Shown here: positions 35,473-44,737 of the stretch, one piece after another | How positions within the stretch are numbered: position 1 is the first letter of the stretch | Layout of the letters: each line of letters begins with the position of its first letter | Assembly: GCA_013177805.1 (NCBI GenBank) | Contig: JABLXU010000022.1 | Coordinates: 62,001-126,000, forward strand | Source: Candidatus Omnitrophota bacterium | Lineage (GTDB): Bacteria > Hinthialibacterota > Hinthialibacteria > Hinthialibacterales > Hinthialibacteraceae | Length of the DNA: 64,000 nt | Reading direction: 5' to 3' | Translations under genes and position numbers: made by a program | Notes under the pieces: generated by a model | Seen by the model: only the letters and a program-made list of their open reading frames with translations | What the model was told of the DNA's origin: nothing | The model's database searches: none

Positions 35473-37646
35473 TGAAAAATACTTGGCGCATTTCAATCGG
35501 CGTGTGGACACTGGTTTGGATGCTCAGCGGCAGCGGCTCAGCCTGGGGCCAAATCACGGAACCGGAACTTTCCGGCGCGGCAGAACTGGCCGGCGCGTTG
35601 ATCCAAAATCATTCCTATCTTTTCGCAAGTGTGGATCAAACGCGGTTGGATCAACTCAACCGGCGCTTGCGGGAATTCCGGAACCAAGCGCAAAAAACTT
35701 CATCAGGACAAGAGGCCGCAGCCATCATGAATCAAGCGGCAGATGCGATCCAATCCCTCTATGCCATCCTGGAAAAGGCGCCCTTCCGAATGGTGATCAC
35801 GCCCGGCGCGCACGCTCTAACCCTTCCCCCCGATAAACCTGTAGAACTCCCTGGCGATGTGGGAGCGTTGCTCTTCCAGATTCAACTGGGCGAGGGTCCG
35901 GTCCGTTGCCAAACCCTCGATCTCGACTTCGCCGAGAAGTCGGCTATCGACATTGAAACGGAAGCCACCGGAATCCATTGGGTCCTGGTCAGCCTCACCA
36001 ACGTGCCCGCGAAACTCACAACTGTTCCCGTGAATATCCGGCGGGGACCGGAACCGCGCATCCGCTTCTATGTGCAAGTGCAGACTCCCGCGTTCGGCCG
36101 GCTCAAAATGGAAATTCTCTCGGACGAAACGGGCAAGCCTGTTCCTGCCATGGTCCGTCTGGTCTGGAAAACCGATGGGCGCGACCGCCGGCCTGGCAAC
36201 GCCATCGAGATCGCGCCGCAGATGGACAACCAAGGCCAGCCTTCGGGACGGCGCCGGGCACAACTCCCGGGACGTCTCGCGGGACCGTACTGGTGCGTGC
36301 CCAAGCCCTTCGACATGACTCTTCCCCCCGGGGAATGGGAAGTGACCATCCGCCGCGGCGTGGAACATATTCCCATCTTCCAGACCATTTCCGTGGCCGC
36401 CGGCCAGGTGAGCGAGTTCACGTTCCAACCCCGCCGCTGGGTGGATATGCGCCGGTTAGGCTGGTATTCGGGTGATGATCATGTCCATTGCCAGATCCTC
36501 AACGATGGCGACGCGGGTCGCCTCATGGCTTGGGTGCAAGCGGAAGATATCCACCTGGCCAATGTGGTGAAGATGGGCGACCTGTACCGCACTTGGTTCG
36601 AACAGCGCGGGTGGGGGCCGGAAAACCGGGTAATCGAGGGGGATTACGTCTTGTCCCCCGGGCAGGAATGTCCGCGGACGCACAACGAACTGGGCCACAC
36701 CATCCACATGAACACGAAAGAAATGGTGCGCGACACCAGCCAATATTATCTCTACGACACGGTGTTTGACGCGGTCCACGCGCAAGGCGGTTTGTCCGGC
36801 TATTGCCACGTGTTGTTCAACATGTTTCAGGTGCACCGCGACATGAGCATCAACATCCCCAAGGGGAAAACCGATTTTGTCGAGGTGATGCAATTCGCCC
36901 AGATGGGGACGGACCTGTTCTATGATTTCTTGAACCTGGGATTCAAAATGACCGCTTCAGCCGGTTCGGATGTGCCGTGGGGCGGCACGGTCGGCGAAGT
37001 CCGGGTGTACGCCTTCCTGGGAGAGATCCCCTTCACACCGGACGCTTGGTTCGAGGCGGTGCGGCGCGGACGCACGTTCGTCACCAACGGGCCGATGATC
37101 GACTTCCGCGTCAATGCCGCCTATCCGGGGGATGAGATCGCCGGGAATCCGCAACATCCGCTCCGGGTTCGGGCACGGGTTTGGGGACATCCGGACCGGA
37201 TGGTTCCCACGGAGTTGGAAATCGTGTCCCAGGGCGAAGTGATCCGCAAACTGGAATCACAGGATCCTCTGCGGCAGGAATTATCCCTCGAATTTGAAAT
37301 GCCTGCCGGAAATGGATTTTGGATCGCCGCCCGCGCCAAGGGCAGCGACGGCTCCCTCGCCCACACCACGCCCATCTACGTCACCCGCGGCAACCTGCGC
37401 TTTTGGAAATACGAAAATGTCAATGAGCTGATTGCCAAGCGCATGGCCAGTTTGGACGAAGTAGAAAATTTGGTCAATCAGGCCCGGGAGGACCTGAAAC
37501 AAGGCAAGAATCCGGACAATCGTGAAACACGCCAGCTTGCGGAACAAGGCCCGGCTTTGCTGGAACGGGTGAATGAAGCGCGAAGAATCTACGAAAATCT
37601 GCTCCGGTTAGCCCAGGAAGAACAATCAGCGCGGGCTCCGTCATAA
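35472..37646 (+). CDS. Exported CehA/McbA-like PHP metallohydrolase
   Basis: 724 aa from the second of two adjacent ATGs (35472; GGGGAGG 6 nt upstream), which overlaps the previous stop. Signal peptide 1 to about 28 (ends AWGQ). Residues about 30-110 are helical; a beta domain follows; then a PHP-type metal-dependent phosphoesterase fold begins GWYSGDDHVH (about 333-342) and runs through TASAGSDVPWGGTVGE and GRTFVTNGPMIDFRV, the C-terminal metal-site motifs of CehA/McbA-family proteins. A C-terminal helical tail (about 660-724) looks coiled-coil. Characterised relatives hydrolyse carbamate/ester pesticides, but the natural substrates are unknown. Confidence 0.82.
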   Translation: MKNTWRISIGVWTLVWMLSGSGSAWGQITEPELSGAAELAGALIQNHSYLFASVDQTRLDQLNRRLREFRNQAQKTSSGQEAAAIMNQAADAIQSLYAILEKAPFRMVITPGAHALTLPPDKPVELPGDVGALLFQIQLGEGPVRCQTLDLDFAEKSAIDIETEATGIHWVLVSLTNVPAKLTTVPVNIRRGPEPRIRFYVQVQTPAFGRLKMEILSDETGKPVPAMVRLVWKTDGRDRRPGNAIEIAPQMDNQGQPSGRRRAQLPGRLAGPYWCVPKPFDMTLPPGEWEVTIRRGVEHIPIFQTISVAAGQVSEFTFQPRRWVDMRRLGWYSGDDHVHCQILNDGDAGRLMAWVQAEDIHLANVVKMGDLYRTWFEQRGWGPENRVIEGDYVLSPGQECPRTHNELGHTIHMNTKEMVRDTSQYYLYDTVFDAVHAQGGLSGYCHVLFNMFQVHRDMSINIPKGKTDFVEVMQFAQMGTDLFYDFLNLGFKMTASAGSDVPWGGTVGEVRVYAFLGEIPFTPDAWFEAVRRGRTFVTNGPMIDFRVNAAYPGDEIAGNPQHPLRVRARVWGHPDRMVPTELEIVSQGEVIRKLESQDPLRQELSLEFEMPAGNGFWIAARAKGSDGSLAHTTPIYVTRGNLRFWKYENVNELIAKRMASLDEVENLVNQAREDLKQGKNPDNRETRQLAEQGPALLERVNEARRIYENLLRLAQEEQSARAPS

Positions 37647-37818
37647 GGGAATCTCCGCCTGGGGGGATTTACTGTACAAAGATATTCGGTCGATTTTTTA
37701 TTCTTGCGCTATTTAAGGCTTCATCCCTTTAGGAAGGCTTGTATGATTGGAGGCAGCGGAACGATACGCCGCGGTTTCGGGCATCTCGAAAGAATACAGG
37801 CCTGCGGGAGGTCATTTG

Positions 37819-38685
37819 GTGAGTTCGAATAAGGAAACCATCGTAAAAGCTCTGACGGCGGTGAAGGATCTGCCCACGCTGCCCACCGTGCTTACACGCC
37901 TGCGGAACGCCCTGGAAGATGAAAAAATGGGCGCGGAGGGTATCGCCCGGATCATTTCCGAGGATCCCACCCTCACCAGCCAGATTCTCCGTGTGGTGAA
38001 TTCCGCCTATTTCGCCGGCAAAGGCGGCCGCATCACCTCGGTCCAATATGCCGTCTCCCGGCTGGGCATGCGGGAAATCAACCGGATCTGCTCGGTCTTG
38101 GCGGTCATCGATACTTTCAAACACATCGGGCCGCATCTGGACCACCGGGAATTCTGGAAGCACAGCGTCATGACCGGCATCACCGCCCGGATCATCTACC
38201 GCTTCCTCCGCAAACCCCTCTATCTGGTCGAAGATGAAGCCTACGTGGCAGGATTGCTGCACGACGTGGGTATCCTGATCCTCGATCACTATTTTCCTGC
38301 CTATTATATGCGCACCCGCCAGCAGGCTCAGCAAGAAAAAAAACCCTACGACCTCGTGGAACGCGAAACCATGGACATGGATCATGGCGAGGTCGGCGGC
38401 TTGGTGTTGAACCTATGGAACCTCCCTCCGGCCGTGGTGCAAGCGGTCAACTGGCATCACCGGCCTGATATGGCGGACACGCAACACCGGAGTCTGGTGA
38501 GCATCGTCACACTGGCGGATTCCATCTGCCGGGAATTGGCCATCGGCGAACCGATGGAAGGCGCAATCGTCTCCGGCGACAGCCAGAATCTGGAAGCCAT
38601 CGGCCTTTCCTCTGATCAACTGCCCCTCATCAAAGAAAAAGTGAAGGAAGAAGAAGCACAATGCCAGTCCCTGTTGTCGTCATGA
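37819..38685 (+). CDS. HDOD-domain signalling protein
   Basis: 288 aa from a GTG at 37819, chosen because GGGAGG lies exactly 7 nt upstream; a longer TTG start at 37747 lacks an SD. HDOD domain (about 10-220): LPTLPTVLTRL at the start, ISEDPTLTSQILRVVNSAYF, and AYVAGLLHDVGILILDHYFP with an HD pair, then HGEVGG and AVNWHHRP. HDOD proteins act in regulation (chemotaxis-like, c-di-GMP or stress signalling); most lack hydrolase activity. No partner domain. The next gene downstream is convergent. Confidence 0.88.
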   Translation: MSSNKETIVKALTAVKDLPTLPTVLTRLRNALEDEKMGAEGIARIISEDPTLTSQILRVVNSAYFAGKGGRITSVQYAVSRLGMREINRICSVLAVIDTFKHIGPHLDHREFWKHSVMTGITARIIYRFLRKPLYLVEDEAYVAGLLHDVGILILDHYFPAYYMRTRQQAQQEKKPYDLVERETMDMDHGEVGGLVLNLWNLPPAVVQAVNWHHRPDMADTQHRSLVSIVTLADSICRELAIGEPMEGAIVSGDSQNLEAIGLSSDQLPLIKEKVKEEEAQCQSLLSS

Positions 38686-38808
38686 GCGGCTTCAAGCAAT
38701 TTGCCCAGGATTGAACCGGAATCCACTATAAAGCCGCTTCGGACAAGGGCTATGATCGGATCACGAGTGGGAAACAACATCCAGTCATCCCCGGTGTGCT
38801 GAACAGGC

Positions 38809-39381
38809 TTATCCTTCCCTCCGGCCGTTCCAACCCAATTCATCCGCGTGGGGTTTCAAGGCATCGATCAGAAACTGAATGTGCTCACCCAAATCAACGC
38901 CCAGCAATTCCACCCCCGCGCGGACTTCGTCCCGGTCCACCTTGGCCGCGAAACTTTTGTCTTTCAGTTTTTTCTTAACACTGGACGGCGCGAGCGTATG
39001 AATGCCATCCGGGCGCACGAAACAGCACGCCCCGATGAAACCCGTCAGTTCGTCGCAGGCCAGTAAGGCTTTGTCCAGCGGGGTTTCATACGGAACGTTC
39101 CATTTCGTGTAATGCGCGGAAACGGCATGGGCGATGGCTTCCTCGCCTTGTTCGCGCAGCCAGGCCACAGTGCGGTTGGGATGCTCGTCCGGCCATTGTT
39201 CGTAATCGGCGTCATGCAGGAGTCCGGCGATGCCCCAGGCTTCTACGTCGCTTTCCCCGTTGCCATACCGGTACGCCGCCGCCCGCATGGCGATCTCGAT
39301 GGAACGCGCGTGAATCCGTAAGGCCTCGTTCTTAGTCCACTCGCATAGTTTTTCCCAGGCTTGTTCCCGTGTCAAAGGCAT
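38809..39381 (-). CDS. HD-domain metal-dependent phosphohydrolase
   Basis: 190 aa. HD motif: H at ARSIEIAMRAAAYRYG (about 25), H-D in GLLHDADYEQWP (about 56-57), then AHAVSAHYTKWN (His) and LLACDELTGFIGAC (Asp). This is the small HDIG-type hydrolase often found alone; nucleotide or signalling phosphoesters are typical substrates. SD GGAGG at 10 nt. Convergent with the HDOD gene, 123 bp apart. Confidence 0.9.
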   Translation of the reverse strand: MPLTREQAWEKLCEWTKNEALRIHARSIEIAMRAAAYRYGNGESDVEAWGIAGLLHDADYEQWPDEHPNRTVAWLREQGEEAIAHAVSAHYTKWNVPYETPLDKALLACDELTGFIGACCFVRPDGIHTLAPSSVKKKLKDKSFAAKVDRDEVRAGVELLGVDLGEHIQFLIDALKPHADELGWNGRREG

Positions 39382-39831
39382 GGAAAGAATACCTCCGGTT
39401 GGTCCCGTACTGCAATGAGTTTATTCCAGGATGCAAATCCTGGGCTTGTTTCATAATAGGGATTCCTTTGCGATTCATACTGCCAAGTATGCTAGGGTAT
39501 TTCTCGACGGATTGGACACTCGTCAGGTTTCTTGTTTAGAATCCCCTCACCCTGATCCGTTCTCCGTAACTGTCAACCGGAATGGAGCACTATCTCACGG
39601 CCCTATTCGGGAGTGGAGGATAGCGGGTAATGCGTAACCCTTCCTTCTCCCTCCGGGTGAGGGTGGCCTTTCCACCACGCTACGGGTTGCCGTATTTTGT
39701 TTCAGTTCCTCAAATAAAGTGTGCCCCTCTCAGAAGTGGGCTTTCAAGGAATCCAGGAGTTCAATCCTGGGAGAGAATTTTCTCTGCAATCGAGCAAACA
39801 AATACCCCTTCTCCTCTTCGAGGCAACCCGG
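39382..39831. other. Gene-free stretch with hairpins and repeat fragments
   Basis: 450 bp. It holds CCAGGAT-GCAA-ATCCTGG (39426-39443), CCAGGA-GTTCAA-TCCTGG (about 39753-39770), an inverted fragment of the palindromic repeat (CCCCTCACCCTGATCC, about 39543-39558) and a forward fragment (CCTTCTCCCTCCGGGTGAGGG, split at about 39642-39663). No gene is supported. Confidence 0.45.
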
Positions 39832-41259
39832 CTACCTCATCCGCAATCCGGCCCGTGTGGGATCGTAATCGGGATTAGGCCAAGGCATTTGAGCGTTGAC
39901 TTGCGCTCGCCAAGCCGCCAGATCCTGCTTCAAGGCGGATGCCGCTTCGGGAAGCTGTTGGGACAGATCGTTGGATTCGCCCACATCTTCTTTCAGGTTG
40001 TACAATTCCAGCTTCCCGTCCTCGAAGAACTCAATCAGTTTGTAATCCCCCTTCCGCACCGCGCCGTAAGGCGTGGCGCCCCCGGGATGATAATGCGGGT
40101 AATGCCAATAAATCGCCTCACGGCCCAAAGTGGCCCGGGGATCTTGGAGCAAGGGGACCAGGCTCACGCCGTCCACGGATTCATTGGGAACCGGAATCGC
40201 TGCCATCTGCGCGATGGTGGGAAAATAATCCACACTGGTCACTGGTTCGGCGCAAACGCTCCCTGGCGGCGTCACGCCCGGCCAACGGACCAACAGCGGC
40301 ACGCGGACCCCGCCCTCGTAGGCCGAACCTTTCCCCGCGCGCAACGGGGCGTTGGAAGTATTGGGCAACAGGCCGCCGTTGTCACCAGTGAAGAAGATCA
40401 CCGTGCGGTCCGCAAGGCCCAGTTTATCCAACGTGGCAAGAATCCGGCCCACGGTTTCATCCACGCTATGGATCATGGCGGCGTAGATGGGATTGTTATG
40501 CCGCGCGTGGGGATCGGCCTTGCGTTGGTAATATTCGATGAGTTCCTTCTTGGCCTGCAACGGATTATGCACCGCGTAATGCGCGAAATAAAGGAAGAAC
40601 GGCCGGTTCCGGTTCTCCTCGATGAACCGGACCGCCTCGTCGCCCAGGCGGTCGGTCAAATATTCCCCCTCCGGGCCTTCTTTCAGGATGGGCATTTTGT
40701 ACGGGCTGAAGTAACTGGGTGGGTGCCCCAGGGAATTGCCCCCCACGTTGATGTCGAATCCCTGCGTGTCGGGAAAAAACGGATCACCACCCAGGTGCCA
40801 TTTGCCAACGTGCGCGCAAGCGTACTCCTTGGATTTCAGAACTTCGGCAATGGTGGTTTCCTCATGCGCGAGTTGATTGTGGATCGCGGGAATCCGCAGC
40901 TGGGCAAAAGGCCGGTTATGGCCGGGAATCCAATCCGTAATCCCCAGCCGGGCGGGGTATTTCCCGGTCAAAATGGCAGCGCGGGTCGGCGAACAGACCG
41001 TACAAGCGGAATAAGCATCGGTGAATTTCATCCCTTCGCCGGCCAGCCGGTCCATGTGTGGCGTCTCGTAAAACGGGCTGCCGTAGCAGGCCAAATCGGT
41101 CCAGCCGAAATCATCGATGAGGAAAAAGATGAAATTTAACCGATCGTGGCCGGTTTCGGCAGCGGCATACCGGCCCATGCTCAACGCCATGGCCCCGCCC
41201 AACAGGCCCGGCCCCAATCTCTTCAGAAATCTCCGGCGGTCGATATTTCGTGGATTCAT
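39832..41259 (-). CDS. Tat-exported formylglycine sulfatase (S1 family)
   Basis: 475 aa. Twin-Arg-type signal DRRRFLKRLGPGLLGG (8-22). Arylsulfatase fold with metal ligands D49-D50 (LIDDFGW), the sulfatase signature C89-S-P-T-R93 followed by AAILTGKYPARLG, and GKWHLGG. Cys89 must be converted to formylglycine by FGE or anSME, neither of which is in the window. The substrate is probably a sulfated glycan. SD GAGGAG at 9 nt. Monocistronic. Confidence 0.95.
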   Translation of the reverse strand: MNPRNIDRRRFLKRLGPGLLGGAMALSMGRYAAAETGHDRLNFIFFLIDDFGWTDLACYGSPFYETPHMDRLAGEGMKFTDAYSACTVCSPTRAAILTGKYPARLGITDWIPGHNRPFAQLRIPAIHNQLAHEETTIAEVLKSKEYACAHVGKWHLGGDPFFPDTQGFDINVGGNSLGHPPSYFSPYKMPILKEGPEGEYLTDRLGDEAVRFIEENRNRPFFLYFAHYAVHNPLQAKKELIEYYQRKADPHARHNNPIYAAMIHSVDETVGRILATLDKLGLADRTVIFFTGDNGGLLPNTSNAPLRAGKGSAYEGGVRVPLLVRWPGVTPPGSVCAEPVTSVDYFPTIAQMAAIPVPNESVDGVSLVPLLQDPRATLGREAIYWHYPHYHPGGATPYGAVRKGDYKLIEFFEDGKLELYNLKEDVGESNDLSQQLPEAASALKQDLAAWRAQVNAQMPWPNPDYDPTRAGLRMR

Positions 41260-41461
41260 GGTTATTGACTCCTCAATACGGCCGTTTTTTTATGGTAGGG
41301 CATTTCCAACAGCCATTAGCAGACCGGATGAATAGATATCCGGCAACGATTCACTCGATTGCGGAGAACGCATACCTTGCGCTCTTTCAGGATTTCCCGG
41401 TTATCGCGGGAAGCGTTGTTCTTCGTCAAACTGCTCTTCTTGAAAAGGTCTATTCCGATTT

Positions 41462-43321
41462 TCATCTCGGCCCGTTCTTCCCTGCCGCTTGAAAACGGTA
41501 GAGAAATACATCTCCTTCTTCATGGATCAATTCCAAATAGCGGTCCACGAACTCCTGCCAGGCGGTTTCGATAGCCTTGGCCGGCGTCACGCCTGGATGC
41601 CGCTTATACAAGACCAAATCCACGCCCAGGCCGGTCAGTTTCCCGGCGGCGGCCTCCGCGCCTTGCTGGAGCCATGCGTCCATCTGTTCGCCGAAGTGGG
41701 CATCGCTGACGATGGATTTGCGGTCTAAATAAAAAAGATAACCGGTGCGGTAACCGTATAATTCCTCTTCCGGCGCGATGTGGGCGTCCATCCAGTCCTT
41801 CATCCGGAACAGAGGTTCCGTGAAATGCCCCCGCTCAATCAGCCAGGCGCGGCGGGCCGGTTCCGAGAGATGCACATCCCCGAACCAGCGGATGTTGGGA
41901 CTGCTCAAATAATACAGCCGCTGTTGCGTGAAGGTGACCAGAAGGCTGATCAACACCAAGAGGCTAAGCCATCGGCCCCGCCGGAGCTGACGGCTCAACC
42001 AGGAGACAGCCAAGGTGATGCCCAGCACCACCACCCCGTAATTCGCCGCGTACAAGCGGGCCACATCCGATCCCCATAGCATGGGAAACAACAGATAGGC
42101 AAATAGCAACTGCGTGACTGGTGAAAACCACCGTTTGGGGCGCAGGGCCAGCAACAGACCAAGCGACATAAGGCCGAGGAAGAAAATCAAATCGGCGTTG
42201 TACAGCAACCAGAGGATGTTGGTTTCAACTTGGCCCACGAACTCGCCGATGCTCTTGGATTTCAGAATATTCAGTCCATGGTTGTTGGCATTGGACCGCA
42301 TGGCAGGAACGAATTCTTCCTGCGTGGGGAAGATCTCCTCCAGCATGGGATACATGGGATTGCCGGTATAGAGAAACGATTTGATCATCCAGGGGCTATA
42401 GAGAAGCCAGGCGATAACCGTAAAGAGCGCTAACCGGATCAAACCTTCGCGCCAGGAGGCTCTTTTCCAAAGAAAATACCGGAGGGCGAGAAACAACCAC
42501 TGTGGGACAAAGCCGAACAACAAGCCGTTGAACTTGGTCCCCATCGCCATGCCGCAAAACACCGAAGAAAGGATGAACCAGCGGTTGGAGTTCGTTTCCA
42601 GCGAGTACCACAGCAAAACGGACGACAAAAACACGTAAAAATAAACCCCGCGTTCCACATTCACCATCACCGGCATGCGGAAATGCAGGCAGCAGAGATA
42701 CACCGCCACCGCGAAAAGGCTCCATTCCCGCCGGCCGTACCGCCGCACGGCCGACGCCAGCAAGATCAACATGGGAATGAAATGGCCGTAGATGAACATC
42801 TTGGCCGTGGTGTCGTTGCCCGCCAGCAGAGAAAAAGTGTAATGCAGGTGAAGGTTCATCGGGTAATGCGAGGGCATGTTGAAGGGTACCAGCTGGATCG
42901 CGCCCCCGTGGGTGATGTAGTACAAAGGCACGCCCAGATGATACCAGACCGAATCCACTTCCCGCTCCGGCACGCAGACTCCCAGGAAATACCACGTCAG
43001 GATGAATCCCGTGATCAGTCCCGCGAGGGGAGATTGGCGGAAATAGGGAACCGCCGCGCGCAACATGCCCTGCCCTTCCCGCCACCAGGCAGGCAACACA
43101 GCGAGAGAAATCCCTACCGCGATCGGCACGAGCACCCAAAACCGCAATCCCCCAACCAGCCCCAGCATGAAATACACGCCGGACAGCGCCGCTTCGCCCA
43201 GCCCAAACGAAACCGCCAGCCAATACCCATACGGCAAGGCAGGGCGCATCCGCCGGGCCAGGAGAAATCCCAATCCCCAGACCCACCCCAATTGCCATAT
43301 GCCGGACAGGAGATTCAACAT
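41462..43321 (-). CDS. Multi-pass GT-C-like membrane glycosyltransferase
   Basis: 619 aa with about 12 TM helices (clusters from residue 1 to about 470) and a soluble C-terminal part (about 480-619). The first loop carries a V-P-E-R-E-V-D-S motif (about 113-120) at the place of the acidic catalytic pair of GT-C/GT39 enzymes, and H-L-G-V-P-L-Y-Y follows. It probably moves a sugar from a polyprenyl-phosphate donor on the outer face of the membrane. No precise family is assigned. MurA is the next gene upstream. Confidence 0.75.
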   Translation of the reverse strand: MLNLLSGIWQLGWVWGLGFLLARRMRPALPYGYWLAVSFGLGEAALSGVYFMLGLVGGLRFWVLVPIAVGISLAVLPAWWREGQGMLRAAVPYFRQSPLAGLITGFILTWYFLGVCVPEREVDSVWYHLGVPLYYITHGGAIQLVPFNMPSHYPMNLHLHYTFSLLAGNDTTAKMFIYGHFIPMLILLASAVRRYGRREWSLFAVAVYLCCLHFRMPVMVNVERGVYFYVFLSSVLLWYSLETNSNRWFILSSVFCGMAMGTKFNGLLFGFVPQWLFLALRYFLWKRASWREGLIRLALFTVIAWLLYSPWMIKSFLYTGNPMYPMLEEIFPTQEEFVPAMRSNANNHGLNILKSKSIGEFVGQVETNILWLLYNADLIFFLGLMSLGLLLALRPKRWFSPVTQLLFAYLLFPMLWGSDVARLYAANYGVVVLGITLAVSWLSRQLRRGRWLSLLVLISLLVTFTQQRLYYLSSPNIRWFGDVHLSEPARRAWLIERGHFTEPLFRMKDWMDAHIAPEEELYGYRTGYLFYLDRKSIVSDAHFGEQMDAWLQQGAEAAAGKLTGLGVDLVLYKRHPGVTPAKAIETAWQEFVDRYLELIHEEGDVFLYRFQAAGKNGPR

Positions 43322-43392
43322 GAGGTTATTCGTGGAATCCCGGTGTTGGATTTATGGATGCCGGAAAACCATCCGCCGGAATGCAACCATCC

Positions 43393-44679
43393 TCACCCCT
43401 CCACGCGGTGGATGCGCGCGCCCAGGGCGGCGAGACGCTCGTCCAAACGTTCATAGCCCCGGTCGATCTGCTCGATATTCTGGATTTCGCTGATCCCTTG
43501 GGCGCACAACGCGGCGATCAGCAGGGCCATCCCCGCGCGAATGTCCGGGCTGCTCATCACCCGGCGGCTGAGGGGCGTCGGACCAACCACCACGGCCCGG
43601 TGCGGATCGCAGAGAATAATGTTGGCCCCCATGGAAATGAGCCGGTCCACGAAAAAAAGCCGGCTCTCGAACATTTTCTCAAATATCATCACCGTGCCCT
43701 GCGTCTGGGTAGCCGCCACCAACGCGATACTCATCATATCCGCGGGAAACGCCGGCCAGGGGCCGTCATCGATCTTCACCAGCGACGTGTACAGGTCGGG
43801 CTTGATTTTCAGAGGCTGTTGGCTGGGCACAAATATGTCCTGTTGGCGGATTTCCACCTCGATGCCGAGGCGTTGGAACTGGGTAAGGATCATCCGCATG
43901 TATTCCGGGGCGGCATCCTGGATCAGCAACTCGCCATGCGTCACCGCGGCCAGCGCGATGAAACTCCCAACCTCCAAATAATCCGCGGCGATGCAATGCG
44001 TGCCACCCCGCAAACGCTCCACGCCCTGGATGGTCAACACATTCGAGCCGATCCCCTCGATGCGCGCCCCCAGGTGATTGAGAAAATTGCACAACTGCTG
44101 CACATGCGGCTCCGAGGCCGCGTTGCGCAAAATCGTTTCGCCCTCCGCCAGAGCCGCCGCCATCACCAGGTTCTCGGTGGCCGTGACGCTCGCCTCGTCC
44201 AGCAGGATATCCGCCCCTTTCAGGCGGCCGTCACACCAGAGTCGATACACGTCGTCGGCCAGTTCATACTTCGCCCCCAGGGCCTCAAAGCCAAACAAAT
44301 GCGTATCGATCCGCCGCCGCCCGATGCGGTCTCCCCCGGGCAGAGGGATCTCCGCGTGGCCGCAACGAACCAACAGCGGCGCGGAAAGCAACACGGACGC
44401 GCGGATTTTCTGGCATAACTCCACAGGCAAACCGGTGGACCGCACGGTTTCCGCCCGGATCGTGATTTCATGAGCGCCGGGGCGGCGCGTCGCCGCCCCG
44501 ATCGACTCGAGAATGGTGAGCAAATTGTTCACATCCCCGATGCCGGGAACGTTTTGGATGTGGACTTCCTCACCGGTCAACAACGCCGCCGCCAGAATGG
44601 GCAACGCTTCGTTTTTATTGCCTGCCGGCCGGATCGTCCCGCTGACCGGATGCCCTCCCTCCACCAAAAATTTCGCCAT
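43393..44679 (-). CDS. murA: UDP-GlcNAc 1-carboxyvinyltransferase with Cys-to-Asp active site
   Basis: 428 aa. First step of peptidoglycan synthesis: enolpyruvyl transfer from PEP to UDP-GlcNAc. K22-N23 ([11 protein letters not shown]), the loop P-L-P-G-G-D117-R-I-G, the substrate Asp in FPADMMS and the Arg in [10 protein letters not shown] are visible. The mobile-loop residue that is Cys115 in E. coli is Asp117 here, the substitution that makes MurA insensitive to fosfomycin in mycobacteria and chlamydiae. Sequence around it ([16 protein letters not shown]) is normal. SD AAGGGA. It lies between two GT-C-like membrane proteins, all on the minus strand. Confidence 0.93.
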   Translation of the reverse strand: MAKFLVEGGHPVSGTIRPAGNKNEALPILAAALLTGEEVHIQNVPGIGDVNNLLTILESIGAATRRPGAHEITIRAETVRSTGLPVELCQKIRASVLLSAPLLVRCGHAEIPLPGGDRIGRRRIDTHLFGFEALGAKYELADDVYRLWCDGRLKGADILLDEASVTATENLVMAAALAEGETILRNAASEPHVQQLCNFLNHLGARIEGIGSNVLTIQGVERLRGGTHCIAADYLEVGSFIALAAVTHGELLIQDAAPEYMRMILTQFQRLGIEVEIRQQDIFVPSQQPLKIKPDLYTSLVKIDDGPWPAFPADMMSIALVAATQTQGTVMIFEKMFESRLFFVDRLISMGANIILCDPHRAVVVGPTPLSRRVMSSPDIRAGMALLIAALCAQGISEIQNIEQIDRGYERLDERLAALGARIHRVEG

Positions 44680-44737
44680 GGCATGATCCCTTCTACACCG
44701 GTGGTTGTTGGAGCCAGTATATCGCCGTACCCCGGTT

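Noticed and set aside
42396-43298. 300-codon minus-strand ORF
   Set aside because: A shifted-frame shadow of the GT-C-like membrane protein.
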